A stretch of 64,000 bases of DNA, taken from assembly GCA_964600665.1 (NCBI GenBank), contig CAZRKC010000007.1, positions 1 through 64,000 on the forward strand, written 5' to 3'. Position 1 is the stretch's first letter. Every line of letters begins with the position of its first letter. Of this stretch, positions 17,033-26,731 are shown piece by piece. The DNA comes from CAZRKC01 sp964600665. GTDB taxonomy: Bacteria; Bacillota; SLNR01. Both the position numbers and the translations under genes were made by a program. The notes beneath the pieces were generated by a model that ran no database searches, was not told the origin of the DNA, and saw nothing but the letters and a program-made list of their open reading frames with translations.

Positions 17033-17084
17033 CTTTTTTGATAAAAGAACAGTATTTACTCAATTTTTGCTGCATTATGGACTG

Positions 17085-18116
17085 TCACCTAATTATGGCA
17101 AGATTTTTCTTCGATAGTTTTAATCTATCTTCCTCACTTACTGGATGATCTCGGTCGGGTATTTCTGGGTGCTCGACCTCACCACATAATTCCGTCGAGA
17201 AATATCGAAGACCATTGTCATTGATCATCGTGACGATAAGTTTTGCATCGGGATAAGCGTTAGCAATTTTCTGGGCTGCTACCACATTGCATCCAGATGA
17301 TATCCCGCAGAAAATTCCCTCCTCCTTCGCTAATTTCTGTGCCATAATAATGGATTCGTCTGAGGTTGTTAGCACAACACCATCCAAACATTCAATATCA
17401 AGAACATCAGGAATAAAACCATCCCCAATCCCTTCAATACGATGGGATCCCCAGTTCCCTCCAGATAAGATTGGACACTCTGCAGGCTCAACAGCGAAAA
17501 CCTTAATATCTGGATTCTTCTCTTTTAAAAATTTCGCAACTCCCGTTACAGTTCCTCCTGTTCCTTGCGAAGCAACAAATATATCAACCAGTCCATTTGT
17601 TTGTTCCCATATTTCCGGACCGGTGGTTTGATAATGTGCGATTGCATTATCCATATTAGAAAATTGGGCAACTTCCCACATTTTCCCCGGGTTTTGATTT
17701 TTTATTTCTTGTACCTTATCAATTACAATATCAACATCACTCTCTGCCCCTTTTGTCAGCACTAAATCTGCACCATAAGCCTTAATTGTTTTTTTTCTCT
17801 CGTCGCTCATTCCATCTGGCATAACAATAACAACGGGATATCCTTTTGCTGCACCAACCATAGCCGTTGCAATTCCAGTATTTCCTGTTGTGCCCTCAAT
17901 TATCGTCATTCCAGGGGACAGATCACCTCGTTTTTCAGCGGCTTCAACCATTCTGAATAGAATGCGATCTTTTAGGCTCCCCGAGGGGTTGAAGTATTCC
18001 AGTTTCCCGGCAATCATCGTATTATTTGGGGAGATCTTTTTTAATTTCAATAAGGGTGTCAATCCAGTTGTGTCAAAAATTGATTCTGCCATTCTTTTAT
18101 TTCTATCCCACTCCAT
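17085..18116 (-). CDS. cysteine-synthase-like PLP enzyme (CysK family)
   Basis: A 343-residue fold-type-II PLP enzyme that should make cysteine from O-acetylserine (or a related activated serine) and sulfide. Lys49 in FNPSGSLKDR is the PLP lysine; GTGGTVTGVAKF binds the phosphate, and GSHRIEGIGDGFIPD is typical of CysK. The substrate loop reads EGTTGNTG, where textbook CysK has EPTSGNTG, so the acceptor could be a different activated amino acid. ATG 18116 uses GGAGG located in the last codons of recN, six bases before which recN stops. It stands where spoIVB normally sits between recN and spo0A. Confidence 0.85.
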   Translation of the reverse strand: MEWDRNKRMAESIFDTTGLTPLLKLKKISPNNTMIAGKLEYFNPSGSLKDRILFRMVEAAEKRGDLSPGMTIIEGTTGNTGIATAMVGAAKGYPVVIVMPDGMSDERKKTIKAYGADLVLTKGAESDVDIVIDKVQEIKNQNPGKMWEVAQFSNMDNAIAHYQTTGPEIWEQTNGLVDIFVASQGTGGTVTGVAKFLKEKNPDIKVFAVEPAECPILSGGNWGSHRIEGIGDGFIPDVLDIECLDGVVLTTSDESIIMAQKLAKEEGIFCGISSGCNVVAAQKIANAYPDAKLIVTMINDNGLRYFSTELCGEVEHPEIPDRDHPVSEEDRLKLSKKNLAIIR

Positions 18117-18122
18117 GCGCTA

Positions 18123-19853
18123 TCAACCTCCATTGTTTTTATTCTGCCAACTTAGCATTTCTTCAACTTGTTTAACAGTTGTACTTGAGACCTTATCTCC
18201 AGCGAGCATCCTTGAAATTTCCGTTATACGCTCATCAAACCCCAATTTCAAAACATCTGTGGTCATACGGCCATTTTTAAAATTTTTCACTATCGAGAAA
18301 TGTGATGATGCTGCAGCTGCTATTTGTGGTAAGTGGGTCACACATAAAACTTGTTTATTTTCTGCAATAGCAGACAATTTTTTTGAGACTGCCTGAGCGG
18401 CACGTCCACCAATCCCTGAATCAATTTCATCAAAAACCAAAGTGGAAATATGATCAGATTTTGAGAGAATTGTCTTAATTGCCAGCATGATTCTTGATAC
18501 CTCTCCACCTGAAGCAATCTTAATCAGTGCTTTCTCGTTCTCTCCAAGGTTCGCAGACATCAAATACTCAACCCGATCAATACCCGTTTGTGAGTAGTGA
18601 AAGCAATTTCCGTCAATGAGAATGCCAGATGCGCCTTCGACACGAGAAAACTTCACATAGAATTTTGCACCCTTCATCCCTAAATCTGCTAATTGGCCGA
18701 CGATCTCAATCGCCATTCGATCTGCAGCTTCTTTTCTGATCCCTGACATTTCAGCTGCAAAATTGCCTGCCTCATTTCTTAATATTAAAATTTCTTTCTC
18801 AATCTCCAATATCCGTGCTTCACTGTTATTCAGTTGCTCAAATTCAGCATGAATCTGTGTTGCATAATCAAGGATATCGCTCAAAGAGTTACCATATTTT
18901 CTCATCAGTGAATAGAGTAATTCTCTTCTTTGTTCGAGTTCATTCAGACGAGCCTGGTTGAACTCGATTGACCGGTGATAGGTCTTAATATCTCTCACCA
19001 GATCATCAAGTTGATATAAAACCGAATCTATCCTTGAAGCAAAATCCGAAAAAGATGGATCTATTTTGCATGCTTCATTGATTAAGTATAATGCTTGGGA
19101 AATCAATGTTTGCGCATTTTGCTGTTGGTCATCGTCATACAAGACAGAGAATATTTGGAAAAGATTATGCTCTAACTTTTCGCTATTGGACAGAATGCGA
19201 ATTTCGCTCTCGATCTGTTCCATCTCATCAGTTCTAATTTGCGCGGCGTCAATCTCCGTGATCTGATACTGTAACAAATCAAGTCGCTTGATCCGATCTC
19301 CTTCATCTCCACCTAATGCTTTCTTTTCAGCCTCTTTTGTTTGTAGTTTAGCGATTGTGTGTTGGTATTGCTCTTTCAGTCTTTCTATTGATAGACCAAT
19401 ATACCCATCTAGTAGTTCAAGATGCTTTTCGGGGCGGAGAATCGACTGATGCTCGTTCTGACCATGGATATCCACAAGCATCGAGCCGATTTCTCGTAAT
19501 AAAGATATCGGGTATATACGACTATTCACGCGACAAACACTTTTCCCTGACCGGCTAATTTCTCTCGATAAAATCAGAGAACCCTCTTCATCCTGATCAA
19601 TATCTTTTTCAAGTAAAAATTGCTTCAACTCATGCATCTCGGAAATGTTAAACACTGCTTCAACCCGTGCGCGTTCAGCTCCTTCCCGAATCCATTCAGA
19701 ACTAGCCCGATGGCCCAGTGCCGCGCTTAAGGCATCGATCAATATCGATTTACCCGCTCCGGTCTCACCAGTCAATATATTCAGTCCTGGCATGAATTCA
19801 ATTTCAATTTTCTCAATTAACGCAAACTGACTGACACTTAAGTAATTGAGCAA
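18123..19853 (-). CDS. recN: DNA repair protein RecN
   Basis: SMC-like ATPase that acts early in double-strand-break repair. The 576-residue protein has Walker A GETGAGKS near the N-terminus, a central coiled coil (about residues 150-380), the signature segment IASGGEVSRIMLAIK and Walker B TLVFDEIDSGIGG near the C-terminus. The start is TTG 19853, with AAGGAG overlapping the argR stop. argR-recN order is conserved in Firmicutes. Confidence 0.95.
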   Translation of the reverse strand: MLNYLSVSQFALIEKIEIEFMPGLNILTGETGAGKSILIDALSAALGHRASSEWIREGAERARVEAVFNISEMHELKQFLLEKDIDQDEEGSLILSREISRSGKSVCRVNSRIYPISLLREIGSMLVDIHGQNEHQSILRPEKHLELLDGYIGLSIERLKEQYQHTIAKLQTKEAEKKALGGDEGDRIKRLDLLQYQITEIDAAQIRTDEMEQIESEIRILSNSEKLEHNLFQIFSVLYDDDQQQNAQTLISQALYLINEACKIDPSFSDFASRIDSVLYQLDDLVRDIKTYHRSIEFNQARLNELEQRRELLYSLMRKYGNSLSDILDYATQIHAEFEQLNNSEARILEIEKEILILRNEAGNFAAEMSGIRKEAADRMAIEIVGQLADLGMKGAKFYVKFSRVEGASGILIDGNCFHYSQTGIDRVEYLMSANLGENEKALIKIASGGEVSRIMLAIKTILSKSDHISTLVFDEIDSGIGGRAAQAVSKKLSAIAENKQVLCVTHLPQIAAAASSHFSIVKNFKNGRMTTDVLKLGFDERITEISRMLAGDKVSSTTVKQVEEMLSWQNKNNGG

Positions 19854-19865
19854 GTGGCTCTCTCC

Positions 19866-20318
19866 TTAGCGTTTGATTGCATCAATTTTTTCCATCACAC
19901 TGGGTACGTTTGCTCTATCCCTAACAACAATCATAATGGTATCATCACCAGCAACAGTTCCAACCAACTCTGGCCACGGCATATTATCAATGATATCGGC
20001 AACTGCATGCGCATTTCCAGTTAACGTTTTTACAACAACAATATTTTCACTATAGTCAATACTTACCAAACTATCTCTAAATAGTCTTTTTGCTCTTTCC
20101 ATTGAACTAACCCAAGCATCTTCTGGTGGAAGAGAGTAATGATAAATACCATCTTCAGATGGTATTTTAATCAAACTGAGTTCTTTGATGTCTCTTGATA
20201 CAGTGGCTTGAGTTACGTCGACACCCAGTCCCCTTAATTCTTCGGCCAGATCTTCTTGTGTTTCAATTTTCTTTGTCCGAATAATATCGATGATAAATGT
20301 TTGCCTTCTTGCTTTCAC
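19866..20318 (-). CDS. argR: arginine repressor ArgR
   Basis: Hexameric arginine-sensing regulator of arginine synthesis and use. The 150-residue protein has an N-terminal winged helix with DVTQATVSRDIKELSLIKI (recognition helix) and a C-terminal oligomerisation/arginine-binding domain with GTVAGDDTIMIVVRD, including the GDDT arginine ligands. GTG start at 20318 behind GGGGGG. No arginine genes are nearby; the placement before recN is a conserved housekeeping order. Confidence 0.94.
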   Translation of the reverse strand: MKARRQTFIIDIIRTKKIETQEDLAEELRGLGVDVTQATVSRDIKELSLIKIPSEDGIYHYSLPPEDAWVSSMERAKRLFRDSLVSIDYSENIVVVKTLTGNAHAVADIIDNMPWPELVGTVAGDDTIMIVVRDRANVPSVMEKIDAIKR

Positions 20319-20342
20319 TTGGATAACCCCCCATTCGTTTAG

Positions 20343-20909
20343 TTATCTCTTTTCAATTACAAACAATAAGGGTGGATTCGTATTAATCTTAGGAAACTCC
20401 GTCACCATGTATGCATGGTTTGTTCGGTCGAGCTTACTAGCCCACTGAGCTACTGCAACTTGTTCATCTAATCCAGACATGTGTCCGGAATAGGACACTA
20501 TGGTCAATACACCTCCAGAAAGAAGAGATGAAACTGCCGTTATTAATGCCATTTCTGTTGTTTCCTTCGTTGTCGTTACAGAACGGTCTCCACCCGGCAA
20601 ATAGCCTAAATTAAACATAATTGCTTTGAATGTGTTCTCTTTAATGACCTCACTGCTGCTATGATCACTTTGGATCAGTGTTACCCTGTCAAGTAGATTG
20701 TTCCGTCGTAATTTTTCTTCTGTTTCAATTATTGCTGCCTTTTGAATATCCAGTGCAACAACATGTCCTCTCGGCCCAACTTTTTTTGCCAAAAACACTG
20801 TATCATTGCCATTTCCACACGTAGCATCGAGGACGGTATCACCTTCATGAATCACTCTATCTAAAATAATGTGAGCAATGTACGTTGCACTCAATAACTG
20901 GCTATACAT
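20343..20909 (-). CDS. mnmM: SAM-dependent methyltransferase, MnmM/YtqB family
   Basis: A 188-residue Rossmann-fold methyltransferase. DATCGNGNDT is the SAM-binding motif I, VVALDIQ motif II, and FNLGYLPGGD the family signature. B. subtilis YtqB, the family type, methylates nm5(s2)U to mnm5(s2)U at tRNA position 34 and was renamed MnmM; older annotation says rRNA methylase. The ATG at 20909 begins one base after the nadK stop and has AGGTGG upstream. It would complete a wobble-uridine pathway that uses MnmA, also in this window. Confidence 0.75.
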   Translation of the reverse strand: MYSQLLSATYIAHIILDRVIHEGDTVLDATCGNGNDTVFLAKKVGPRGHVVALDIQKAAIIETEEKLRRNNLLDRVTLIQSDHSSSEVIKENTFKAIMFNLGYLPGGDRSVTTTKETTEMALITAVSSLLSGGVLTIVSYSGHMSGLDEQVAVAQWASKLDRTNHAYMVTEFPKINTNPPLLFVIEKR

Positions 20910-20910
20910 A

Positions 20911-21762
20911 TCAACCACCTTTTAGCTTTTGTTGTAACACATCAAAAAAGTTCCGTCCGCTCAACCTTATAAGCTTTGTAACGTATTCAGATTTTTTTAC
21001 AATAATTTCATCGCCAGGCATCAGGTTATATCCATATTGCCCATCAATTGTCAACATCGTTTCGTTATGATCACCATTAATCACCAATCGAATGATACCT
21101 GATTCCGGCAAAACTAATGACCGAGCATATAGTGTGTGTGGACAGATGGGAGTTAATAATATGACTTCAACTTTTGGGTAGACAATTGGCCCGCCTGCAG
21201 AGAGTGAATATGCGGTCGATCCAGTTGGCGTAGAAAGAATAATTCCGTCTGCGGAATAGGTGTCTACATACCGCTCATCAACGTAGACGCTCACAGTAAT
21301 CATTCTTGCCAGTACTCCCTTTGTGATGACCGTATCATTTAGAGAATTGAAATGTTCGATCACTCTTCCTTCGCGAACCAGCTGGGTGGAAAGCATCATC
21401 CGTTCATCGATTTTGTATTGCCCGCTGATCAGTTTTTCAAGTCCATCAAATAAGTCAGGAATTTCTATTTCGGTCAGAAAGCCCAACTTGCCCAAATTAA
21501 CCCCGAGAATTGGAACAGGTGAGGATGCAAACATTCGTGCAGTACTGAGTAATGTCCCATCTCCTCCCAAGACAATTAAGCAATCAATCAGCGAGGTCAG
21601 CTCTTTCTCGAAGCGACCTAACTCACTGTGTCGGGAAAGTATCGCATGCTCATGAATCATCAATGCACCGACATTGCGATCCTTGAGCCAAATAATCATG
21701 TCATCTGTAATTTTTCTCGCAATCTCTTTTTTGAAGTTCGGAACGATACCAATATTTCTCAT
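20911..21762 (-). CDS. nadK: NAD kinase
   Basis: Phosphorylates NAD to NADP. The 283-residue protein carries VLGGDGTLLSTAR (GGDG motif, catalytic Asp), GVNLGKLGFLTEI, the NDTVITKG region and STPTGSTAYSLSAGGPIV, all diagnostic. It follows a terminator downstream of tlyA, so it probably starts a new transcript; its promoter could not be fixed. Confidence 0.95.
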   Translation of the reverse strand: MRNIGIVPNFKKEIARKITDDMIIWLKDRNVGALMIHEHAILSRHSELGRFEKELTSLIDCLIVLGGDGTLLSTARMFASSPVPILGVNLGKLGFLTEIEIPDLFDGLEKLISGQYKIDERMMLSTQLVREGRVIEHFNSLNDTVITKGVLARMITVSVYVDERYVDTYSADGIILSTPTGSTAYSLSAGGPIVYPKVEVILLTPICPHTLYARSLVLPESGIIRLVINGDHNETMLTIDGQYGYNLMPGDEIIVKKSEYVTKLIRLSGRNFFDVLQQKLKGG

Positions 21763-21783
21763 TATTTACACCTCAGTTACGGC

Positions 21784-21797
21784 ATATACATGTATAT
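21784..21797. promoter_or_regulatory. 14-bp palindrome upstream of nadK
   Basis: ATATACATGTATAT is a perfect palindrome about 25 nt upstream of the nadK start, inside the probable promoter or leader. It may be an operator, but AT-rich palindromes also arise by chance. Confidence 0.3.
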
Positions 21798-21856
21798 TCA
21801 ATGTATAATTATTCTTCCACTTATGCTTATATCCTTTAAAATTTGATGACTGTATA

Positions 21857-21879
21857 GAAAAAGGCAACATTTGTTGCCT
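21857..21879 (-). terminator. terminator after tlyA
   Basis: On the minus strand a 7-bp stem AGGCAAC/GTTGCCT (21862-21868 and 21873-21879) with a 4-nt loop is followed by five T, a few bases beyond the tlyA stop codon. It separates the tlyA unit from nadK. Confidence 0.8.
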
Positions 21880-21883
21880 GTTA

Positions 21884-22702
21884 TTATTTTGCGTGTTCGG
21901 TAGCTTCCTGAACGATTGATTCAATGATTGTGTTGTTCATTGTCAGATGTCCTAAATTCTGATTTCTTTCTTTCGATAATAATAATAAAAATTCAATATT
22001 TCCTTGTGGTCCGCGTATCGGTGAATAGGTGATGCGGTCCACTGCTAGTCCAAGGTCTTCGCTGCCACTGATAATTCGTTGTAGAACTTCAGCATGTATA
22101 AGAGGGTCACGAACTACACCTTTCTTTCCTACTTTATCTTTGCCTGCTTCAAATTGTGGTTTTACCAATGCGATAATCATACCATCCTCATTAATAAGTT
22201 TTATAATACTGGGGAGCACTTTTAGCAAAGAAATAAAGGACACATCAATTACCACCAAATCGACTTTCTCAGATAATATGTCACTCGTAACATCTTTAAT
22301 GTTTGTTCTTTCCATAACAATCACTCGACTATCATTACGAAGAGTCCACGCTAATTGGCCGTATCCAACATCAATAGCATAGACTTTTATTGCGCCATTC
22401 TGAATGAGATAATCAGTGAATCCTCCTGTCGATGCTCCAACATCTATCGCTGTTTTCCCTTTGACCTCTATCCCAAATTCTCTGATTGCTTTTTCCAACT
22501 TTAATCCACCACGGCTTACATATGGATGTATATCTCCTTTTACGACTATTGACGCTTCTGCTTTGACGAGTGTGCCAGGTTTTGATTCTATTTGACCGTC
22601 CACAAATACAAGTCCGGCCATTATTGCACGCTGGGCTTTCTCTCTAGAGTTAAAGCATCCTTTTTCCACGATAAGCAAATCCAGTCTTTTTTTATCTTTC
22701 AT
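21884..22702 (-). CDS. tlyA: TlyA-family rRNA 2'-O-methyltransferase
   Basis: The 272-residue protein joins an N-terminal S4 RNA-binding domain (LDLLIVEKGCFNSREKAQRA) to an FtsJ-like methyltransferase domain with the SAM motif AIDVGASTGGFTDYL and the catalytic segment ALVKPQFEAGKDKVGKKGVV. TlyA methylates 2'-hydroxyls of 16S/23S rRNA in mycobacteria; firmicute homologues (YqxC) are presumed to do likewise. It follows dxs by 15 nt, as usual in Firmicutes. Confidence 0.92.
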   Translation of the reverse strand: MKDKKRLDLLIVEKGCFNSREKAQRAIMAGLVFVDGQIESKPGTLVKAEASIVVKGDIHPYVSRGGLKLEKAIREFGIEVKGKTAIDVGASTGGFTDYLIQNGAIKVYAIDVGYGQLAWTLRNDSRVIVMERTNIKDVTSDILSEKVDLVVIDVSFISLLKVLPSIIKLINEDGMIIALVKPQFEAGKDKVGKKGVVRDPLIHAEVLQRIISGSEDLGLAVDRITYSPIRGPQGNIEFLLLLSKERNQNLGHLTMNNTIIESIVQEATEHAK

Positions 22703-22717
22703 ATGGTCACCTGAACT

Positions 22718-24643
22718 TTAGCGGACAAGATGAATGGTTGCTGATTTCTTTACCCGATTTACCTCAGATACAGGCCCGCACTTATTCATAATCAGATCAG
22801 CAATCCCTTCTGGACAGAGGTTCATCTGTTTCAGAAGCTTGTCCCGCTTACCTTGGGGGATAAATTTGTTTGGTATAGCGAGGGATATGAGGCTCACATC
22901 ATGAATGTCATGATTGAAGAAATACTCGCACACTGCACTATAAAGTCCACCCGCTTGGACATTCTCCTCAATTATGAGTATATTTTTACATCTCTTCCCT
23001 AAGGATCGCAACATCTCCCCGTCCAAAGGTTTCACAAACCGCGCATTCACGACAGTTACATTAATCCCATACTCAAAAAGGATTTCTGCTGCCTCCATGG
23101 CCCAATTTACTGCAGGACCCAAAGCAAAAATTGCAAAGTCATCACCTGAACGCAAGAGTTCACTCTCTCCGATGGGAACATATCGAGGGATTTGTTCGAT
23201 TGGTACGCCTTGTCCAAGGCCTCTTGGGTATCTAATTGCGACTGGGCAATTATACTCCAAACTAGAATGTAGTAGATGTTGCAACTCATTTTCGTCTTTT
23301 GGAGCCATAATGATCATATTTGGCATGCTGCGTAAATATGACAAATCAAATATGCCTTGATGAGTCTCACCATCTTCTCCAACGATTCCTGCGCGGTCAA
23401 CGGCAAATACGACTGGTAGGTTTTGTAAACATACATCGGAAATGATTTGATCATAAGCTCTTTGCAAAAAAGTAGAATATATCCCGACAACTGGCTTCAT
23501 CCCGGCAGCAGCAAGTCCTGCTGCAAAAGTTACACCATGGGATTCTGCTATCCCAACGTCAACGAATCGTTCAGGATAATGGTTTTTGAGCTTATCCATA
23601 CCGGTTCCTTCAGGCATAGCTGCGGTGATACCAATGACTCGAGGGTCTTTTTCTGCTGCATCCACGATTGCGTTTCCAAACGCTTCCGTGTAAGTGATTA
23701 GCGCATTTTTTTGTAAGACATCACCTGTATCCAGAGAAAACGGTGCAGTCGCATGAAATCGGTCTGGATTTTTTTCTGCGGGTGTGTACCCTCTTCCTTT
23801 TTTTGTTAAAACATGCACAAGAACAGGTCCATTGATGTTTTTAGCTCTTTGAATTACAGTTGTTAAATCAGCGTAATTGTGGCCATCAATTGGTCCAAGA
23901 TATGTAAAACCCATTTCTTCAAAAACAATTCCCATTGTAAGTAAATATTTCAAACTGTCTTTAACTCTTTCTGCAACTGTTAGCATTTTTTCACCAAAAT
24001 TCGGTATTCTTTTGAGAATATACTCAATATCACTTTTTATCCTAAAATATGTTGGCGCGGTTCTCAATTTACTTAAATAGGAAGCCATACTACCAACATT
24101 TTCGGAGATAGACATATTGTTATCATTAAGTATCACAATAATTTTCGAACTGGAGTGTCCAGCATTATTAAGTCCTTCATATGCCAATCCACCGGTCATT
24201 GATCCATCACCGATGATAGCAATGACATGGTGTTTTTCACCCTTCAGATCTCGTGCGTACGCAAACCCCAGAGCAGCTGAAATTGAAGTACTACTATGGC
24301 CTGTATCAAAAGCATCATGCTCACTTTCAATTCTTTTAGGAAACCCGCTAATGCCATCTGCCTGCCTTAAGGAACTGAGGGACTGATAGCGGCCGGTTAG
24401 AATTTTATGAACGTATGATTGATGTCCTACATCCCAAATAAACTTGTCATTGGGGCTTTCAAAGATTGCATGCAAAGCCATTGTCAATTCAACGACACCT
24501 AAGTTTGAAGCTAGATGCCCCCCATTGACTGACACTACCTGGACAATAAGTTCTCTGATTTCCTTACCTAATATCGAGATCTCCTCTAAACTAAGTTTTC
24601 GAATATCAGAAGGGTTATTTATTTTGCATAGAACTTGATCCAT
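22718..24643 (-). CDS. dxs: 1-deoxy-D-xylulose-5-phosphate synthase
   Basis: Thiamine-diphosphate enzyme that condenses pyruvate and glyceraldehyde 3-phosphate, the first step of MEP isoprenoid synthesis. Its 641 residues show the ThDP motif from IGDGSMTGGLAYEGLN to NDN, DVGHQSYVHK near the N-terminus and the transketolase-like pyrimidine domain (DVGIAESHGVTFAAG). The start at 24643 is chosen because AGGTGATGAG precedes it; the frame open to 24682 overlaps the previous gene. ispA, often upstream, is absent here. Confidence 0.95.
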   Translation of the reverse strand: MDQVLCKINNPSDIRKLSLEEISILGKEIRELIVQVVSVNGGHLASNLGVVELTMALHAIFESPNDKFIWDVGHQSYVHKILTGRYQSLSSLRQADGISGFPKRIESEHDAFDTGHSSTSISAALGFAYARDLKGEKHHVIAIIGDGSMTGGLAYEGLNNAGHSSSKIIVILNDNNMSISENVGSMASYLSKLRTAPTYFRIKSDIEYILKRIPNFGEKMLTVAERVKDSLKYLLTMGIVFEEMGFTYLGPIDGHNYADLTTVIQRAKNINGPVLVHVLTKKGRGYTPAEKNPDRFHATAPFSLDTGDVLQKNALITYTEAFGNAIVDAAEKDPRVIGITAAMPEGTGMDKLKNHYPERFVDVGIAESHGVTFAAGLAAAGMKPVVGIYSTFLQRAYDQIISDVCLQNLPVVFAVDRAGIVGEDGETHQGIFDLSYLRSMPNMIIMAPKDENELQHLLHSSLEYNCPVAIRYPRGLGQGVPIEQIPRYVPIGESELLRSGDDFAIFALGPAVNWAMEAAEILFEYGINVTVVNARFVKPLDGEMLRSLGKRCKNILIIEENVQAGGLYSAVCEYFFNHDIHDVSLISLAIPNKFIPQGKRDKLLKQMNLCPEGIADLIMNKCGPVSEVNRVKKSATIHLVR

Positions 24644-24678
24644 CTCATCACCTGCTATCTGTGCTTCAGAATCGGCAG

Positions 24679-25134
24679 TCAAAATAAATGCTGCCCAATC
24701 ATTCCAATGATGATACCCAATATCGCACCGGCAAGCACTTCGATTGGTGTATGCCCGATTAATTCCCTTAACCTTTTTTCAGCAATCTTATGCGTTTTAA
24801 ACATGTCTTCAACAATTATATTCAATACTTCTGCCTGTTTACCGGCAGCTTGTCTAACACCTGAAGCATCATACATCACAATTATCGCAAAAGCCATTGC
24901 TACACCAAATAATGCAGATTCCCAGCCAACCTCGTAGCCGACTGCAACTGTCATTGCCATAACAAAAGCTGAATGCGAACTTGGCATACCGCCTGCGCTA
25001 ACAAAATATTTAAAATCTATCCTTCTTTTTTCGATAAGCACACTGATGACTTTTAAAAATTGTGCGATAAACCAACCAATACCGGCAGTAATAAGGACCC
25101 TATTTCGGAAAATACCGACGATAATTGTTTCCAT
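24679..25134 (-). CDS. divergent PAP2-family membrane protein (DUF212)
   Basis: A 151-residue protein with four to five hydrophobic helices. ISAGGMPSSHSAFVMAMT-like text (SAGGMPSSHSAFVMA) is the second phosphatase motif and GHTPIEVLAGAILG the third, as in acidPPc phosphatases, so it may dephosphorylate a lipid such as an isoprenoid pyrophosphate. Placement before dxs supports a link to isoprenoid metabolism. ATG 25134 has AGGAG 8 nt upstream. Confidence 0.85.
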   Translation of the reverse strand: METIIVGIFRNRVLITAGIGWFIAQFLKVISVLIEKRRIDFKYFVSAGGMPSSHSAFVMAMTVAVGYEVGWESALFGVAMAFAIIVMYDASGVRQAAGKQAEVLNIIVEDMFKTHKIAEKRLRELIGHTPIEVLAGAILGIIIGMIGQHLF

Positions 25135-25231
25135 AGGAATCACTCCTAACCAATCTATCACTGATCCTCATTCACCCTCAAATCAGATCAAATGATCTCA
25201 ATTTTAACGGTCGGTATATACACTCAATAAA

Positions 25232-25477
25232 TTACAACGTTTCTTCAGAAAATTCCTTTGTACTTACTTCATCTTCTCCTTGGTTAATCAAAATTTCGAT
25301 CTTTCGTTCTGCTTGATTGAGCTTTTCCATACAATAGTTAATTAGTTTCATGCACTCTTCAAATATTTTTAGGGATAAGTCCAAGCTCAATGCCCCACTT
25401 TCCAATTCCTGTATCTTCATCTCAAGTTCAGAAACCGCTTCCTCATATGTTTTTTGTATTGGTTCATCAACATTCAT
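25232..25477 (-). CDS. xseB: exodeoxyribonuclease VII small subunit
   Basis: Eighty-one residues, the family's usual length, largely helical; TYEEAVSELEMKIQELESG followed by LSLDLSLKIFEECMKL is the XseB signature. Partners with XseA, whose gene it overlaps by 11 nt. Confidence 0.93.
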   Translation of the reverse strand: MNVDEPIQKTYEEAVSELEMKIQELESGALSLDLSLKIFEECMKLINYCMEKLNQAERKIEILINQGEDEVSTKEFSEETL

Positions 25478-26699
25478 TGCTCTCCCCCCCGCTCCTTTTT
25501 GTTACTTTGCTCGCAAGAACGCCATCTTGTAGCGTTGTATAAATATCGTCCCCTTCAGAAACTTGCTGAATTGATCGTAAGATTGTTGTCCCGTTGCATG
25601 CATGTGTTACTGTGTATCCACGCGCAAGTATCTTTAATGGGCTTAACGCATCAAGTTTGCTTGCAAAACTAATTATCGCATTTTTTCGATTTTCAAATAT
25701 GCGTTTGATATGCCATTGCACAAGTGATTCGTGCCCATCTACCATCTGTTTCATGCGATTAATATGTGAGGTTGGCTTTGAAATAACTTGTCTGTTGTTT
25801 AGTCCGATTACATGTCTTCTTTCTAACTGAACAAATCTTCGTAACTGGTACTGTGCTTTTGTTTCGTAACTTTGAAGAAGCTTGAACAAATCCGCTTTTA
25901 CAGGAACCGCAATTTCTGCAGCTGCAGATGGCGTTGGTGCACGCATATCCGCAACAAAATCGGAAATTGTAAAATCAGTCTCATGTCCAACCGCTGATAT
26001 GATCGGCGTCTTACAATTGAATATTGCTCGTGCAACCATCTCAGAGTTAAAGGCATTTAATTCTTCGAAAGAGCCGCCCCCTCTCCCAAGAATGATTACA
26101 TCAATATGTTCAACTCGCTGGATATTACTAATTGCATCTGCGATTTCTTGTGGTGCAGCATCTCCTTGCACCCTACACGGTGAAATAATGATGTGCGAGT
26201 TATAGAACCGCCTTCTGATTATTTGCAGTATATCTCGAATAGCAGCACCTGTTGGGGATGTCACTATACCAATTTTCCGCGGTAACACAGGCAATTTCTT
26301 TTTGTACCTCTCGTCAAATAATCCCTCATCTGCCAAGCGTTTTTTTGTTTCTTCAAAAAGAATATGTAGATCTCCGATACCCTCCAGGCGAATATCTTCC
26401 ACATATAGTTGATAGGTCCCATCACGTTCATAGACGCTAACACTGCCTTTAACAATAACCCGATCACCATGTTTGGGTTCAACATTGATTTTATTTGCTT
26501 TACTTCGAAACATAACGCATCGTATACTTGATAAGTCATCCTTTAAAGTGAAATAAAGATGACCTGATGTATGTCGTTTGAAATTTGACAATTCCCCTTT
26601 CACCCAAATATTTTGGAGCAAAAGATTATTTTCGAGTGCTGACTTAATTGTATTTGTTAGACTGGCAACACTCATAACAAGAGTATCGTTCATTTGCAT
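25467..26699 (-). CDS. xseA: exodeoxyribonuclease VII large subunit
   Basis: Catalytic subunit of a single-strand-specific exonuclease. About 410 residues: N-terminal OB fold (NIWVKGELSNFKRHTSGHLY), catalytic region with GIVTSPTGAAIRDI, ILGRGGGSFEELNAFN, ISAVGHETDFTISDF and RAPTPSAAAE, then a coiled C-terminus. The start is uncertain: ATG 26699 follows AGGTG by 4 nt and ATG 26693 by 10. It follows nusB, as in many Firmicutes. Confidence 0.93.
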   Translation of the reverse strand: MQMNDTLVMSVASLTNTIKSALENNLLLQNIWVKGELSNFKRHTSGHLYFTLKDDLSSIRCVMFRSKANKINVEPKHGDRVIVKGSVSVYERDGTYQLYVEDIRLEGIGDLHILFEETKKRLADEGLFDERYKKKLPVLPRKIGIVTSPTGAAIRDILQIIRRRFYNSHIIISPCRVQGDAAPQEIADAISNIQRVEHIDVIILGRGGGSFEELNAFNSEMVARAIFNCKTPIISAVGHETDFTISDFVADMRAPTPSAAAEIAVPVKADLFKLLQSYETKAQYQLRRFVQLERRHVIGLNNRQVISKPTSHINRMKQMVDGHESLVQWHIKRIFENRKNAIISFASKLDALSPLKILARGYTVTHACNGTTILRSIQQVSEGDDIYTTLQDGVLASKVTKRSGGESNEC

Positions 26700-26731
26700 C
26701 ACGCACCTATACATTATGTGAGAAAGCTGCC

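Noticed and set aside
17890..18396. 168-codon plus-strand open frame
   Set aside because: It lies opposite the ends of the CysK-like and recN genes, both well supported; no ribosome-binding site or family signal.
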